A DNA stretch of 64,000 bases from Nocardioides_C sp963700955 (GTDB lineage Bacteria > Actinomycetota > Actinomycetes > Propionibacteriales > Nocardioidaceae): positions 682,001 to 746,000 of the forward strand of contig CAVOZH010000012.1 in the NCBI GenBank assembly GCA_963700955.1, read 5' to 3'. Below the pieces are notes generated by a model. The model was not told the DNA's origin. It worked only from the letters and a program-made list of their open reading frames with translations, and did not search any database. The position numbers and the translations under genes are program-made. Within the stretch, counting starts at the first letter, position 1. Each line of letters begins with the position of its first letter. Below are positions 7,580 through 16,678 of the stretch, piece by piece.

Positions 7580-9076
7580 CTAGCTGAGCTTCTCGAGGAT
7601 CAGCTCTCGCACGCGTCCTGCGTCGGCCTGGCCGCGCATGTCCTTCATGACCGCGCCGATGAGCGCACCGGCCGCGGCCACCTTGCCGTCACGGATCTTG
7701 TCGGCCACGTCGGGGTTCGCCGCGATGGCACGGTCGACCGCCTCGGACAGCGCGCCCTCGTCGGAGACGACCGCAAGACCACGCGAGGCGACCACCTCGT
7801 CCGGCGCGCCCTCCCCCGCGATCACACCATCGAAGACCTGGCGCGCCAGCTTGTCGTTGATCTTGCCCTCGTCGACCAGCGCCTGGACCCGCGCCACGTC
7901 GGACGGCGAGACCCCGAGGTCCGCGAGGTCGACGCCCCGCTCGTTGGCGCGACGTGCCATGTCGGAGAGCCACCACTTGCGCGCGGCGACAGGAGTCGCA
8001 CCCGCGGCGATGGTCTCCTCGACCAGACCGAGCGCACCGGCACCGACGGTGTCGCGCATCTCGAGGTCGCTGAAGCCCCACTCCTTCTGCAGACGCGCCC
8101 GGTGCTCGCGCGGCGGCTCGGGCAACGTGCCTCGCAGCTCCTCGACCCAGGCGGAACCGGGGGCGATCGGGACCAGGTCCGGCTCGGGGAAGTAGCGGTA
8201 GTCCTCGGCGTCGGACTTCTCGCGGCCCGAGGTCGTGACCCCGGTGTCCTCGTGCCAGTGACGGGTCTCCTGGACGATCGCCTCGCCCTCGGCCAGGCGG
8301 GCGGCCTGGCGGCCGATCTCGTAGCGCACGGCGCGCTCCACCGAGCGCAGGGAGTTGACGTTCTTCGTCTCGGTGCGGGTCCCGAGCTTCTCCGTGCCGG
8401 ACGGCTTCAGGGACAGGTTGACGTCACAGCGCAGCGAGCCCTGCTCCATGCGTACGTCGGACACCCCGAGGCCGAGGAGGAGCTCACGCAGATGGGCGAC
8501 GTACGCCTTGGCGACGAGCGGAGCCTTGTCGCCGGTGCCCGCAACGGGCTTGGTGACGATCTCGATCAGGGGGATGCCGGCCCGGTTGTAGTCCACGAGC
8601 GAGTAGTCCGCCCCGTGGATGCGCCCGGAGGTGCCGACGTGCAACGACTTGCCGGTGTCCTCCTCCATGTGGGCGCGCTCGATGTCGACCCGGAAGACCT
8701 CGCCGTCGACCTCGACCTCGGTCCAGCCGTCGTACGCGATCGGCTCGTCGTACTGGGAGGTCTGGAAGTTCTTCGGCATGTCCGGGTAGAAGTAGTTCTT
8801 ACGGGCGAAGCGGCACCACGAGGCGATCTTGCAGTTCAGCGCGAGGCCGATCCGGATCGCCGACTCGACCGCCTTGGCGTTGACGACCGGCATCGCCCCG
8901 GGGAGACCGAGACAGGTGGGGCAGACCTGGGTGTTGGGGTCGGCACCGAACTCCGTCGGGCAGCCGCAGAACATCTTGCTCTCGGTGTTCAGCTCGACGT
9001 GGACCTCGAGACCGAGCACCGGGTCGAACCTCTCGAGGGCCTCCTCGAAGGACATCAGGGCAGGTGCGGTGGTCAT
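7580..9076 (-). CDS. gatB: aspartyl/glutamyl-tRNA amidotransferase subunit B
   Basis: This 498-residue GatB subunit activates the misacylated tRNA side chain by phosphorylation and carries the tRNA-binding tail. The N-terminal cradle shows LEVHVELNTESKMFCGC, then CPTCLGLPGAMPV, YFYPDMPKN and the ADYSLVDYNRAGIPLIEIV block, all hallmark GatB motifs with zinc-type cysteines. The C-terminal YqeY-like tail (about 350-498) ends in VMKDMRGQADAGRVRELI. The ATG overlaps the gatA stop by four bases (9073-9076), so translation is coupled. With gatA and gatC it forms the complete amidotransferase needed when GlnRS and/or AsnRS are missing, which is normal in actinobacteria. Confidence 0.98.
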   Translation of the reverse strand: MTTAPALMSFEEALERFDPVLGLEVHVELNTESKMFCGCPTEFGADPNTQVCPTCLGLPGAMPVVNAKAVESAIRIGLALNCKIASWCRFARKNYFYPDMPKNFQTSQYDEPIAYDGWTEVEVDGEVFRVDIERAHMEEDTGKSLHVGTSGRIHGADYSLVDYNRAGIPLIEIVTKPVAGTGDKAPLVAKAYVAHLRELLLGLGVSDVRMEQGSLRCDVNLSLKPSGTEKLGTRTETKNVNSLRSVERAVRYEIGRQAARLAEGEAIVQETRHWHEDTGVTTSGREKSDAEDYRYFPEPDLVPIAPGSAWVEELRGTLPEPPREHRARLQKEWGFSDLEMRDTVGAGALGLVEETIAAGATPVAARKWWLSDMARRANERGVDLADLGVSPSDVARVQALVDEGKINDKLARQVFDGVIAGEGAPDEVVASRGLAVVSDEGALSEAVDRAIAANPDVADKIRDGKVAAAGALIGAVMKDMRGQADAGRVRELILEKLS

Positions 9077-10632
9077 CCCACGGTCTCCTTCTGGGTCGCC
9101 CCGGCGGCGAGGTCGGGGGCCTTGTCGAGCAGCGGAGCACCCCAGCGGTCGAGCAGCGCCGCCTCGAGAGCGGCACCGACCCGGTAGAGGCGGTCGTCGG
9201 CCATGGCAGGGGCCAGGATCTGGAAGCCGGTCGGGAGCCCGTCCTCGTCGGCAAGCCCGCTGGGCAGCGACAGACCGGGGACACCAGCGAGGTTTGCCGG
9301 GATCGTCGCGATGTCGTTGAGGTACATCGCCACCGGGTCGTCGAGCTTCTCCCCCAGCCGGAAGGCCGTGGTGGGCGCGGTCGGCGAGACCAGCACGTCG
9401 GCGGAGTCGAAGGCTGCTGCGAAGTCACGGCTGATCAGCGTGCGGACCTTCTGCGCCTGGCCGTAGTAGGCGTCGTAGTAGCCGCTCGACAGCGCGTAGG
9501 TGCCGAGGATGATGCGCCGCTTGACCTCGTCACCGAACCCGGCGTCACGGGTGGCCCGCATGACCTCCTCGGCGTTCGGGTCCTCGATGCCGTCGGGGTA
9601 GACGCGGAGGCCATAGCGCATGGCGTCGAACTTGGCGAGGTTCGACGACGCCTCGCTCGGCAGGATCAGGTAGTACGCCGCGAGGGCGTGCACGAAGCTC
9701 GGGCAGGACACCTCGACGACCTCGGCGCCGGCGTCGACGAGCAGCTGGACCGACTCGTCGAACCGCGCCTGGACACCGGCCTGGTAGCCCTCGCCGGTCA
9801 GCTCCCTGACGACACCGATCCGCACGCCCTTCATGTCGCCGCCCGCACCTCGCCGGGCAGCGTCGGCCAGAGCCGGGACCGGCTGGTCGATGGAGGTGGA
9901 GTCGAGCGGGTCGTGCCCGCCGATCAGCTCGTGCAGGAGCGCTGAGTCGAGGACGGTGCGCGTGACCGGGCCGGCCTGGTCGAGGGAGTTCGCCAGGGCG
10001 ACGAGCCCGTAGCGCGACACCCCGCCGTACGTCGGCTTCACCCCGACGGTTCCTGTGACTGCTCCGGGCTGGCGGATCGAGCCGCCGGTGTCGGTCCCGA
10101 TCGCGAGCGGCGCCTCGAAGGCCGCGACCGCCGCGGCGGAGCCGCCACCGGAGCCCCCCGGGATCCGGTCGAGGTCCCAGGGGTTGCGGGTGGGGCCGTA
10201 CGCGGAGTGCTCCGTGGATGAGCCCATCGCGAACTCGTCCATGTTGGTCTTGCCCAGGATCGGCAGGCCCGCGGCCTTCAGGCGTGCGACGACCGTCGAG
10301 TCGTACGGCGGGACCCAGCCCTCGAGGATCTTCGACCCACAGGTCGTGGGGAGGCCCTTGGTGGTGAGCACGTCCTTGACCGCGATCGGCACGCCGTCGA
10401 GGGGCCCGGCGAGGCTGTCGGCCGCACGCCGCTCGTCTGAGGCACGGGCCTGGGCCAGCGCGCCCTCGGCGTCGACGTGCAGGAACGCGTGGACGGCTCC
10501 GTCGACCGCGGCGATGCGGTCGAGGTGCGCCTGGGTGAGCTCGACAGAGCTCGTCTCGCCCGCTGCGAGCGCCTCGGCGAGCTCCACTGCGGTACGGCGG
10601 AGGAGGTCGGTGTTCTCGGGTGAGCTGCTCAT
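9073..10632 (-). CDS. gatA: aspartyl/glutamyl-tRNA amidotransferase subunit A
   Basis: This 519-residue amidase-signature subunit releases ammonia from glutamine for transamidation of Glu-tRNA(Gln)/Asp-tRNA(Asn). The Ser-cisSer-Lys triad is visible: Lys in PIAVKDVLTTKG (about 81), the glycine/serine stretch GGSGGGSAAAVAA, and GTDTGGSIRQPG holding the nucleophilic Ser. The length is slightly above average for GatA (about 485-500). Its start overlaps the gatC stop by four bases and its stop overlaps the gatB start by four. All three products would thus be made in stoichiometric, coupled fashion from one mRNA. Confidence 0.98.
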   Translation of the reverse strand: MSSSPENTDLLRRTAVELAEALAAGETSSVELTQAHLDRIAAVDGAVHAFLHVDAEGALAQARASDERRAADSLAGPLDGVPIAVKDVLTTKGLPTTCGSKILEGWVPPYDSTVVARLKAAGLPILGKTNMDEFAMGSSTEHSAYGPTRNPWDLDRIPGGSGGGSAAAVAAFEAPLAIGTDTGGSIRQPGAVTGTVGVKPTYGGVSRYGLVALANSLDQAGPVTRTVLDSALLHELIGGHDPLDSTSIDQPVPALADAARRGAGGDMKGVRIGVVRELTGEGYQAGVQARFDESVQLLVDAGAEVVEVSCPSFVHALAAYYLILPSEASSNLAKFDAMRYGLRVYPDGIEDPNAEEVMRATRDAGFGDEVKRRIILGTYALSSGYYDAYYGQAQKVRTLISRDFAAAFDSADVLVSPTAPTTAFRLGEKLDDPVAMYLNDIATIPANLAGVPGLSLPSGLADEDGLPTGFQILAPAMADDRLYRVGAALEAALLDRWGAPLLDKAPDLAAGATQKETVG

Positions 10633-10928
10633 GCCTCTTCTCCCAGGATGCGCGGGACCGCGAAGCGCTGCTCCTCGACCTGAGGTGCGCCGGCGAGCGC
10701 CTCTTCTGCGGTGAGGCCAGGGCGACGGACGTCCTCGCGGAAGACGTTGGTCAGCGGCATCGGGTGCGAGGTCGGCGGGATGTCCTCCGCGGCGACCTCA
10801 CTGATCGACTTGATCGAGTCGAGGATCACCGCGAGCTGCGGCGCGAGGTGGTCGAGCTCTGCGTCACTCAGGTCGATCCGCGCGAGGTCGGCGAGATGCG
10901 CCACCTCTTCACGGGTGATGTCGGGCAT
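10629..10928 (-). CDS. gatC: aspartyl/glutamyl-tRNA amidotransferase subunit C
   Basis: This 99-residue GatC wraps around GatA and stabilises the GatA-GatB complex. The family signature is clear at the N-terminus: ITREEVAHLADLARIDLSDAEL, a small helix pair, followed by a linker with PPTSHPMPLTNVFREDV. The ATG at 10928 (MPDITREE) gives the normal family length. The frame stays open upstream but that part has no GatC similarity. A GGGGAG ribosome-binding site lies 10-11 bases before this ATG. It is the first gene of the gatCAB operon, starting about 130 bases downstream of a membrane-protein gene on the same strand. Confidence 0.96.
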   Translation of the reverse strand: MPDITREEVAHLADLARIDLSDAELDHLAPQLAVILDSIKSISEVAAEDIPPTSHPMPLTNVFREDVRRPGLTAEEALAGAPQVEEQRFAVPRILGEEA

Positions 10929-11058
10929 GGAAGTGCTCGCTCCCCTAGGTCGCTGCTGGTGGATGCTCTGCGCTGCAAGCCCCTCAGGGCTCGGAAGTCC
11001 CCATCCTATGGTCCGGCCATCGGCCCGGGCACACGGCCACCGGCCTGCAATCCCACTC

Positions 11059-12018
11059 TCAGGGCGAGATCGGGTCGCCCGGCCCCCGCGACGGCCCATC
11101 CGAGGGACGGTGCAGCTTGTCCTTCAGGTACCCCGGTGTCTTGGTGGCCGTGGGTGAGGACGAGACACCCGGGGTCACGCGGCCCGTCGGTGTCACTGCC
11201 CCGGCGCTCGCCAGCACGTCTGAGGACGGAAGCGGCAGGCCCCGGAGCGAGGACGGGTCGAGCGTGTCCGGTGTCCCGGCGCCTTCCGACCCGGCTCGGC
11301 CCGTCATCGAGCCGCCGGGGCTTCTCCTCACCATCGCTGAGGACGGTCTTGCCGGCGACGACGTGGCGGTGTCCGCGCCGCCCGGAGACGTCGTCCGTCC
11401 TGCCGGACCCGGCACTCCCTGGCTCGCCGGCTCGCTCCCGACCAGCGTCACAGTCGCCAGGCACCCGGCCGCAGCAACCGCCGCGACTGCGAGGACGGCA
11501 TGCGGCGGCCGGCGGGCAGGTTCGCGCGGCGCCACGACACCGGCCAGCGCTGAGCGGGCGCCGACCCAGCCCTGCACCGTTGCACGCTCGCGTGTCAGCA
11601 CGCCGACCAGAGCCAGCCAGGCGGCCGCACCCAGGGCGGTCTCCGTCGGGGACAGCGAGGCGACCACAAGGCGGTGCAGAACCCAGGCAAGGGACGAGAG
11701 CGCCGCGGCCACGGTGAGTCCCCAAACGACGACACCGCGGATCGCCCAGCTCCCGAGCAGCGATCCCCACGCCAGCACGGAGCCTGCCAGGACGGCCGAG
11801 GTCATGGCGGCATCGATGGCTCCGGCGCCGAGCACCGCCGAGACTCCGAGCGCAGCGAGGGCTACGAGGGACGCCGCGATCGCCAGTCGTTGCCGCTGGC
11901 TGCTCCGGTCAGCGCCGGCTCTGTGCGCATGCCGCTGCAGCCGGAGAACTCCGGCGTACGCGGGGACCAGCAGGACGGCCGCGGTCGTCACCAGGAGGGA
12001 GAGCAGCGAGCCGGGCAC
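11059..12018 (-). CDS. membrane protein with Pro/Ser/Thr-rich extracytoplasmic tail (paralogue of 12073-13537)
   Basis: I do not recognise a named family. The 319-residue product starts with a hydrophobic GTG-initiated helix (PGSLLSLLVTTAAVLLVPAY) and has roughly six predicted membrane helices up to about residue 195 (the last is AVLAVAAVAAAGCLATVTL). It then has a 120-residue unstructured tail rich in Ser, Pro, Thr and Gly. The topology and several motifs (GSLLSLL at the start, GSWA.RGVV.W, SPTE) are shared with the gene immediately upstream, so the two are tandem paralogues. Both follow ligA on the same strand, with about 54 bases between the paralogues if the upstream frame is extended. 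A cell-envelope stalk or anchor is a guess from composition only. Confidence 0.7.
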   Translation of the reverse strand: MPGSLLSLLVTTAAVLLVPAYAGVLRLQRHAHRAGADRSSQRQRLAIAASLVALAALGVSAVLGAGAIDAAMTSAVLAGSVLAWGSLLGSWAIRGVVVWGLTVAAALSSLAWVLHRLVVASLSPTETALGAAAWLALVGVLTRERATVQGWVGARSALAGVVAPREPARRPPHAVLAVAAVAAAGCLATVTLVGSEPASQGVPGPAGRTTSPGGADTATSSPARPSSAMVRRSPGGSMTGRAGSEGAGTPDTLDPSSLRGLPLPSSDVLASAGAVTPTGRVTPGVSSSPTATKTPGYLKDKLHRPSDGPSRGPGDPISP

Positions 12019-12072
12019 GGGTAACTGTTTACCTGCTCGCCGAGCTCGGACAAAACCGGACGGTCAGGGCGT

Positions 12073-13537
12073 TCAGCGGCGCCCCTGGCCGGGCGCGCGG
12101 ACGCCCGAGAGACGCTCCGGCTTCGGCTTCACGGATCCGGGCGTCCTGCCGGGCTCGACCAGCAGCGGCTCGGGGGTGGCCGAGGGCTGTGGCGGTAGGG
12201 CGGGATCCACGCCGCCCGTATCTGGCGCGGGCGGGCTCGTCGGCTGGTCGACAGCCGGTTCCGGCGAGGGCGGGCTCGTGGGCGGTTGGCTGCCCTGGTC
12301 GGGTGACGGCGCGCCGTCGGGCGACGGAGTGCTAGTGGGCTGCACCGGCGGTTGCGTCGCAGGCGCCGGTGTTGTGTCGGGGGCGCGGCGTCGTCGACGC
12401 GTCGGGGATGACCGGGCCGGGTGAGGCCGGAACGCCGCTGACCGGCACCGATGCCGCACCGGCGGACGTGTCAGGCCCAGGGCCGCCCGTGGCCGAGGCG
12501 ATGGACGTCTTCCGAGAAGCACGATGGGCAGTCGGTGTCCCGGCGTTCGTGGCGGGGCTGCGGGTCACCAGCCGGGTAGGCGTGGGAGCCACGGCTGCGG
12601 CACCGTCGCGCGTCCCGGCATCTGTCGATGCGCTCCCGGTGCCGGCCGAGGCAGCTGCCGAAGGACCTTCGGCTCGAACAGACGTGGAAGGCGACGCCCC
12701 GGTGCCGGTGACGGCACCCAGCGCACTCAGCGTGGCCACGGGCGTGGGGGCTCTCAACCTGGGGGTGTCGAGAACAGGGTCGCCACCACTCAAGGCCGCA
12801 AGGGCGGCGCGTTCGGCCTCGGCGGTCATCGGCCGCGACGTTCCACCGCGCGTCACGGTCGGTGCGGACACGGGCACGGCAGCCGCGACCTCGGACGTTC
12901 CCGAGCCGGGCAGCCCTGCCTGCGGCACCCGCCCTCGGGCGGGCCCGGTGTGGTTGGCGGCGAGGCCGACCGCCCCACCCGCCGCGAACAGCACGACAAG
13001 GGAGAGCGCCGGCCGCAGCAGGGAGATCCGTCGCCGCCGCCCCCACGTCTGCCGACCGAGGCCGGCGTGGGCGCCGATCAGGTCCCGGGCATACCGCTGC
13101 ACGCGGCTGAGGGAGAGGAGCAGGAAGCCCCAGGCGACACCGCTGATGACGAGCTCGGTCGGGGACATCGACGAGGCGAGCATCTGTTCCACGAGCCAGC
13201 CCAGGACGGCGAGGGCACCGGCGAACAGGAGTGCCCACGCCACCACGCCTCGCACGGCCCAGGAGCCTGCCATCGGCGACCAGGCCAGGACCGCTCCAGC
13301 CAGGATGCCCGCGACCGACAAGGCGGCCGCGGGACCGGCGCCGAGAAGCGCAGCGACACCGAGCGCGGCAAGACCGACGACGCTCGCCGCGATGACCAGA
13401 CGGACCCGTCGAGTGGAGTCCTCGAGCGCGAGGTGCGTGCGCCTGTGGGTGCCGAGCAACCCGGCGAGGACGGGGACGAGCAGGACCACCGCGGACACGG
13501 TGAGGAGCGAGAGCAGGGAGCCAAGCACGGGTGTCAT
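12073..13537 (-). CDS. paralogous membrane protein with long Pro/Thr/Ser-rich tail; reading frame broken near 12380
   Basis: The membrane part (residues 1 to about 190) has the same helix layout as its downstream neighbour, ending in the LLRPALSLVVLFAAGGAVGLA helix. A long Ala/Thr/Ser/Pro-rich tail follows. In the published frame it ends at 12332 after a tail of changed character (HNTGACDATAGAAH). One frame over, a coherent proline-rich segment (PAPATQPPVQPTSTPSPDG and onward) continues to a stop at 12073. That segment fills the otherwise empty 313-base gap. Removing one C from a run of five at 12379-12383 joins the two and gives a 487-residue protein. I chose the ATG at 13537 (MTPVLGSLLSLL), which aligns with the paralogue; a GTG at 13546 is possible. 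If the break is real the protein ends at 12332. Confidence 0.65.
12379..12383 (-). other. apparent +1 frameshift site (run of five C on the coding strand)
   Basis: The coding strand reads GCGCCCCCGAC here. Dropping one C makes TTPRPDTTPAPATQPP continuous across the two overlapping frames. Homopolymer indels are common sequencing errors, but phase variation in a C tract or a slip-prone site cannot be excluded. Confidence 0.6.
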
Positions 13538-13570
13538 TTTGCGCACTTCGCCGTCTCGCTAAACGATGGT

Positions 13571-15757
13571 CTAGTTCTCCCCGACCTGTGCCACCTTGCG
13601 CGCTTCCTCAGGCCCTTGCTCGATCAGTACCCGGAATCCGTCCTCGTCGAGGATCGGCACTCCGAGCGACACCGCCTTGTCGTACTTCGACCCGGGGGCG
13701 TCGCCGACGGCCACGAAGTCGGTCTTCTTCGACACCGACGAGGCGGCCTTGCCGCCCCGGGCGATGATCGCCTCCTTCGCCTGGTCGCGGCTGAAGCTGG
13801 TCAGCGACCCCGTCACGACGATGCTGAGGCCCTCGAGGTGGCGTGGGGTGGACTCGTCGACGGCTTCCTCCATCGTCACGCCCGCGTCGCGCCACTTGTC
13901 GACGATCTGGTTGTGCCAGTCGGCTTCGTCGCCGTCGAACCAGCGACGGATCGACGCGGCGATGGTCATGCCGACGCCCTCTGCCTCGGCAAGATCCTCC
14001 AGGGGGGCCGCCTTGATCGCCTCCATCGAGCCGAACTCGGTCGCCAGTGCACGGGCGGCGGTCGGCCCGACGTGACGGATCGAGAGAGCTACGAGCACCC
14101 GCCACAGCGGCCGGCGCTTGGCCTCCTCCAGGTTCGCGAGAAGGCGTCCTCCGTTGGCGGAGAGAACTGGCGCGTCGCCCTCGCCCTTCTTCGGCGCCCG
14201 GGTGAACATCGGGACGCGCAGCAGCTTGTCCTCGGTGAGGGTGAAGACGTCGCCCTCGTCCTCGAGCACCCCAGCGGTCAGGAGCGCGTCGGCGGCCTCG
14301 TAGCCGAGCACCTCGATGTCGAAGGCGCCGCGGCCGGCGACATGGAAGACCCGCTCGCGCAGCTGCGCCGGGCAGGACCTGTGGTTGGGGCAACGGAGGT
14401 CGGCGTCGCCCTCCTTCTCCTGGGCAAGCTCCGTGCCGCACGAAGGACAGACCGTGGGCATCACCCACTCCGCCAGCCCGTCGGGCCGCAGGTCGACCAC
14501 CGGCCCGACGATCTCGGGGATCACGTCGCCCGCCTTGCGCAGGATCACGGTGTCGCCCGGGCGGACGTCCTTGCGCTTCACCTCATGGGCGTTGTGCAGT
14601 GTGGCCATCTCGACCGTCGAGCCGGAGACCTTCACCGGCGACATCACGCCGTACGGCGTCACCCGCCCGGTGCGCCCGACGTTGACCCGGATGTCGAGGA
14701 GCTTGGTGTTGACCTCCTCGGGAGGGTACTTGTACGCGATCGCCCACCGGGGCGCGCGCGAGGTGGAGCCGAGCCGGCGCTGTAGTGCGACCTGGTCGAC
14801 CTTCACGACCACGCCGTCGATCTCGTGCTCGACGTCGTGCCGGTGCTCGCCGTAGTAGGCGATGAACTCCCCCACCGCCTCCAGGTCCGGGAGAACCTTG
14901 GCCAGCTCGCTCACCGGCAGGCCCCAGGCCCGCAGCGCGGTGTAGGACTCGGACTGCCGAGACGGCTCGAAACCGTCACGCGCCCCGAGCCCGTGGCACA
15001 CCAGCGACAGGGGGCGTGTGGCCGTGACACGCGGGTCCTTCTGCCGCAGGGACCCGGCTGCGGCGTTGCGGGGGTTGGCGAAGGGGCCGCGGCCCGTGTC
15101 GAGCATGGTCTCGTTGAGCCTCTCGAACGCCGCGACCGGCAAGAACACCTCTCCGCGCACCTCGACCCGAGCCGGCACGGGGTAGTCGTCGGTGCCGGTC
15201 AGCCGGTGCGGGACGTTGTCGATCGTCTTCACGTTGGGAGTGACGTCCTCCCCCGTGCGGCCGTCGCCTCGGGTGGCCCCGCGGACCAGGCGGCCGTCCT
15301 CGTAGAGGAGGTTCACCGCAAGGCCGTCGACCTTGAGCTCGCACAGGAACTCGGCGCCCGCCACGCCCTCGCGTCGCAGCCGAGCGGCCCAGGACTCGAG
15401 CTCCTCGGCCGAGAACGCGTTGTCGAGGCTCATCATCGGCTCGACGTGGTCCACCGGGGTGAACTCCGTCGAGACCGCGCCGCCGACCTTCTGGGTCGGG
15501 GAGTCTGGCGTGCGGAGGTCGGGGAACTGCTCCTCGAGCTCCTCGAGCCGCCGCATCAGCCGGTCGAACTCCGCGTCGGAGATCGTCGGCGAGTCCTTGA
15601 CGTAGTAGCGCCAGCGCGCCTCCTCGACCTGCTCCGCGATCTCCTGGTGCTCCTCGCGGGCCTCCGGTGTCGCCTCAGCGGCCGTGGCGCCGGCCGACTC
15701 CGGCAGCTCGGCTTCTTCATCGCCGGGGGTGACAGCGGTGTCGGGGGTCTCGGTCAT
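13571..15757 (-). CDS. ligA: NAD-dependent DNA ligase
   Basis: This 728-residue replicative ligase seals nicks using NAD+. The order of domains is normal. Domain Ia has RWRYYVKDSPTISDAEFDRL. In the adenylation domain the active lysine lies in CELKVDGLAVNL. The OB fold follows. The four-cysteine zinc finger runs across CPSCGTELAQ and RCPNHRSCPAQLR. The helix-hairpin-helix region contains ALSIRHVGPTAARALA. The C-terminal BRCT domain starts around LEGLSIVVTGSLTSFSR. I chose the ATG at 15757 (MTETPDTAV). The frame is open for another 36 codons, but those lack ligase similarity, and a CAAGAT -10-like hexamer ends seven bases before this ATG. The acidic N-terminal extension of about 35 residues is longer than in E. 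coli LigA. The membrane paralogues follow after about 30 bases. Confidence 0.97.
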   Translation of the reverse strand: MTETPDTAVTPGDEEAELPESAGATAAEATPEAREEHQEIAEQVEEARWRYYVKDSPTISDAEFDRLMRRLEELEEQFPDLRTPDSPTQKVGGAVSTEFTPVDHVEPMMSLDNAFSAEELESWAARLRREGVAGAEFLCELKVDGLAVNLLYEDGRLVRGATRGDGRTGEDVTPNVKTIDNVPHRLTGTDDYPVPARVEVRGEVFLPVAAFERLNETMLDTGRGPFANPRNAAAGSLRQKDPRVTATRPLSLVCHGLGARDGFEPSRQSESYTALRAWGLPVSELAKVLPDLEAVGEFIAYYGEHRHDVEHEIDGVVVKVDQVALQRRLGSTSRAPRWAIAYKYPPEEVNTKLLDIRVNVGRTGRVTPYGVMSPVKVSGSTVEMATLHNAHEVKRKDVRPGDTVILRKAGDVIPEIVGPVVDLRPDGLAEWVMPTVCPSCGTELAQEKEGDADLRCPNHRSCPAQLRERVFHVAGRGAFDIEVLGYEAADALLTAGVLEDEGDVFTLTEDKLLRVPMFTRAPKKGEGDAPVLSANGGRLLANLEEAKRRPLWRVLVALSIRHVGPTAARALATEFGSMEAIKAAPLEDLAEAEGVGMTIAASIRRWFDGDEADWHNQIVDKWRDAGVTMEEAVDESTPRHLEGLSIVVTGSLTSFSRDQAKEAIIARGGKAASSVSKKTDFVAVGDAPGSKYDKAVSLGVPILDEDGFRVLIEQGPEEARKVAQVGEN

Positions 15758-15885
15758 GACGCCTATCTTGCCCAATGACACCGACAGGATGTGGCGGGCG
15801 GGACAGGACGCCGCCACCTGTCGAGGGCAGTCCGCCGGCGTGCGCAAAGCGAATCCCGTGACCAACGCTTTGGAAGGATGGTCAC

Positions 15886-16527
15886 ATGCCCGCTCCCGAC
15901 CTGCTCCGGCTCGACGCGCCGGGCCGGCCGATCGGCCTGGTCCTGATGCTCCACGGCGGTCAGGCCAACAGCGATGCGCCTGTCGGCGAGCGCAACGCGT
16001 CGTGGCGCCGGTCCCGGTGGATGCAGCGCCAGATCACGGCCCGCGCGCACGCAGCCGGGGTGAGCCTCTGGCTGCTCCGCTACGAGCATCGTGGTTGGAA
16101 CGCCGAGTCGGGGCCGCAGCCGTCCCCTGTCCCCGACGCACGCTGGGCCCTCGACGAGGTGCGGCGCCGGCTCGCACTGCTGCCCGTCGTACTCCTGGGG
16201 CACTCGATGGGGGCGCGGACCGCCGTGGCCGTCGCCGACGACCCGCTGGTCACCGGGGTGGTCGCGTTGGCCCCGTGGCTGCCCGCCGACGAGCCCGTGC
16301 ATGCCCTCGCGGGCAGGCGCTTCGCGGCAGCTCAGGGGCGGACGGACAAGATCACCTCGTTCCGGGCGACCGAGGCGTTCGTACGACGGGCGGCGTCCGT
16401 CGCCGCGAGCACAGAGCTCGTCGAGATGGGCGGAGCCGGGCACTACATGTTCCGCAGGCTCCGGGCGTGGAACGACTTCGCCGTCTCGCGGTCACTGCGG
16501 TTCGTGCAGGAGCACGCCGACCGCTGA
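15886..16527 (+). CDS. alpha/beta-fold hydrolase
   Basis: This 213-residue single-domain alpha/beta hydrolase has an oxyanion strand (LVLMLHGGQANS) and a nucleophile elbow LLGHSMGARTAV with Ser near 107. An acid probably lies in the region around FRATEAF or TELVEMG, and the catalytic His lies in GAGHYMFRRL. It has no cap domain and no signal peptide, so it is a small cytosolic serine hydrolase similar to dienelactone-hydrolase/carboxylesterase types. GGAAGGA lies seven bases before the ATG as a ribosome-binding site. It is divergent from ligA. The region from 16528 to 16678 after its stop holds no gene I can support. Confidence 0.88.
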   Translation: MPAPDLLRLDAPGRPIGLVLMLHGGQANSDAPVGERNASWRRSRWMQRQITARAHAAGVSLWLLRYEHRGWNAESGPQPSPVPDARWALDEVRRRLALLPVVLLGHSMGARTAVAVADDPLVTGVVALAPWLPADEPVHALAGRRFAAAQGRTDKITSFRATEAFVRRAASVAASTELVEMGGAGHYMFRRLRAWNDFAVSRSLRFVQEHADR

Positions 16528-16678
16528 CCCGCCCCTCCGTTCAGCCGGGGTAGTCGACTGCGCCGGGATCGGGGCTGCGCCGTCTGTCTCGCGTTGCCTA
16601 TCTCCGGGAGCGGTGGGCGTCGCGTTCATACCTCTCGGCTGCCCCTTGTGCTCCCCTGTGCTGCGTCCGCGGACCCGC

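Noticed and set aside
12100..12400. Pro/Ser repeats as a possible repeat array or CRISPR-like element
   Set aside because: Units are irregular and explained by codons of a proline-rich protein tail; no fixed repeat and spacer.
12524..14785. A 750-codon open frame antisense to ligA and the membrane paralogue
   Set aside because: It crosses the ends of two good genes and has no domain; ligA motifs are on the other strand.
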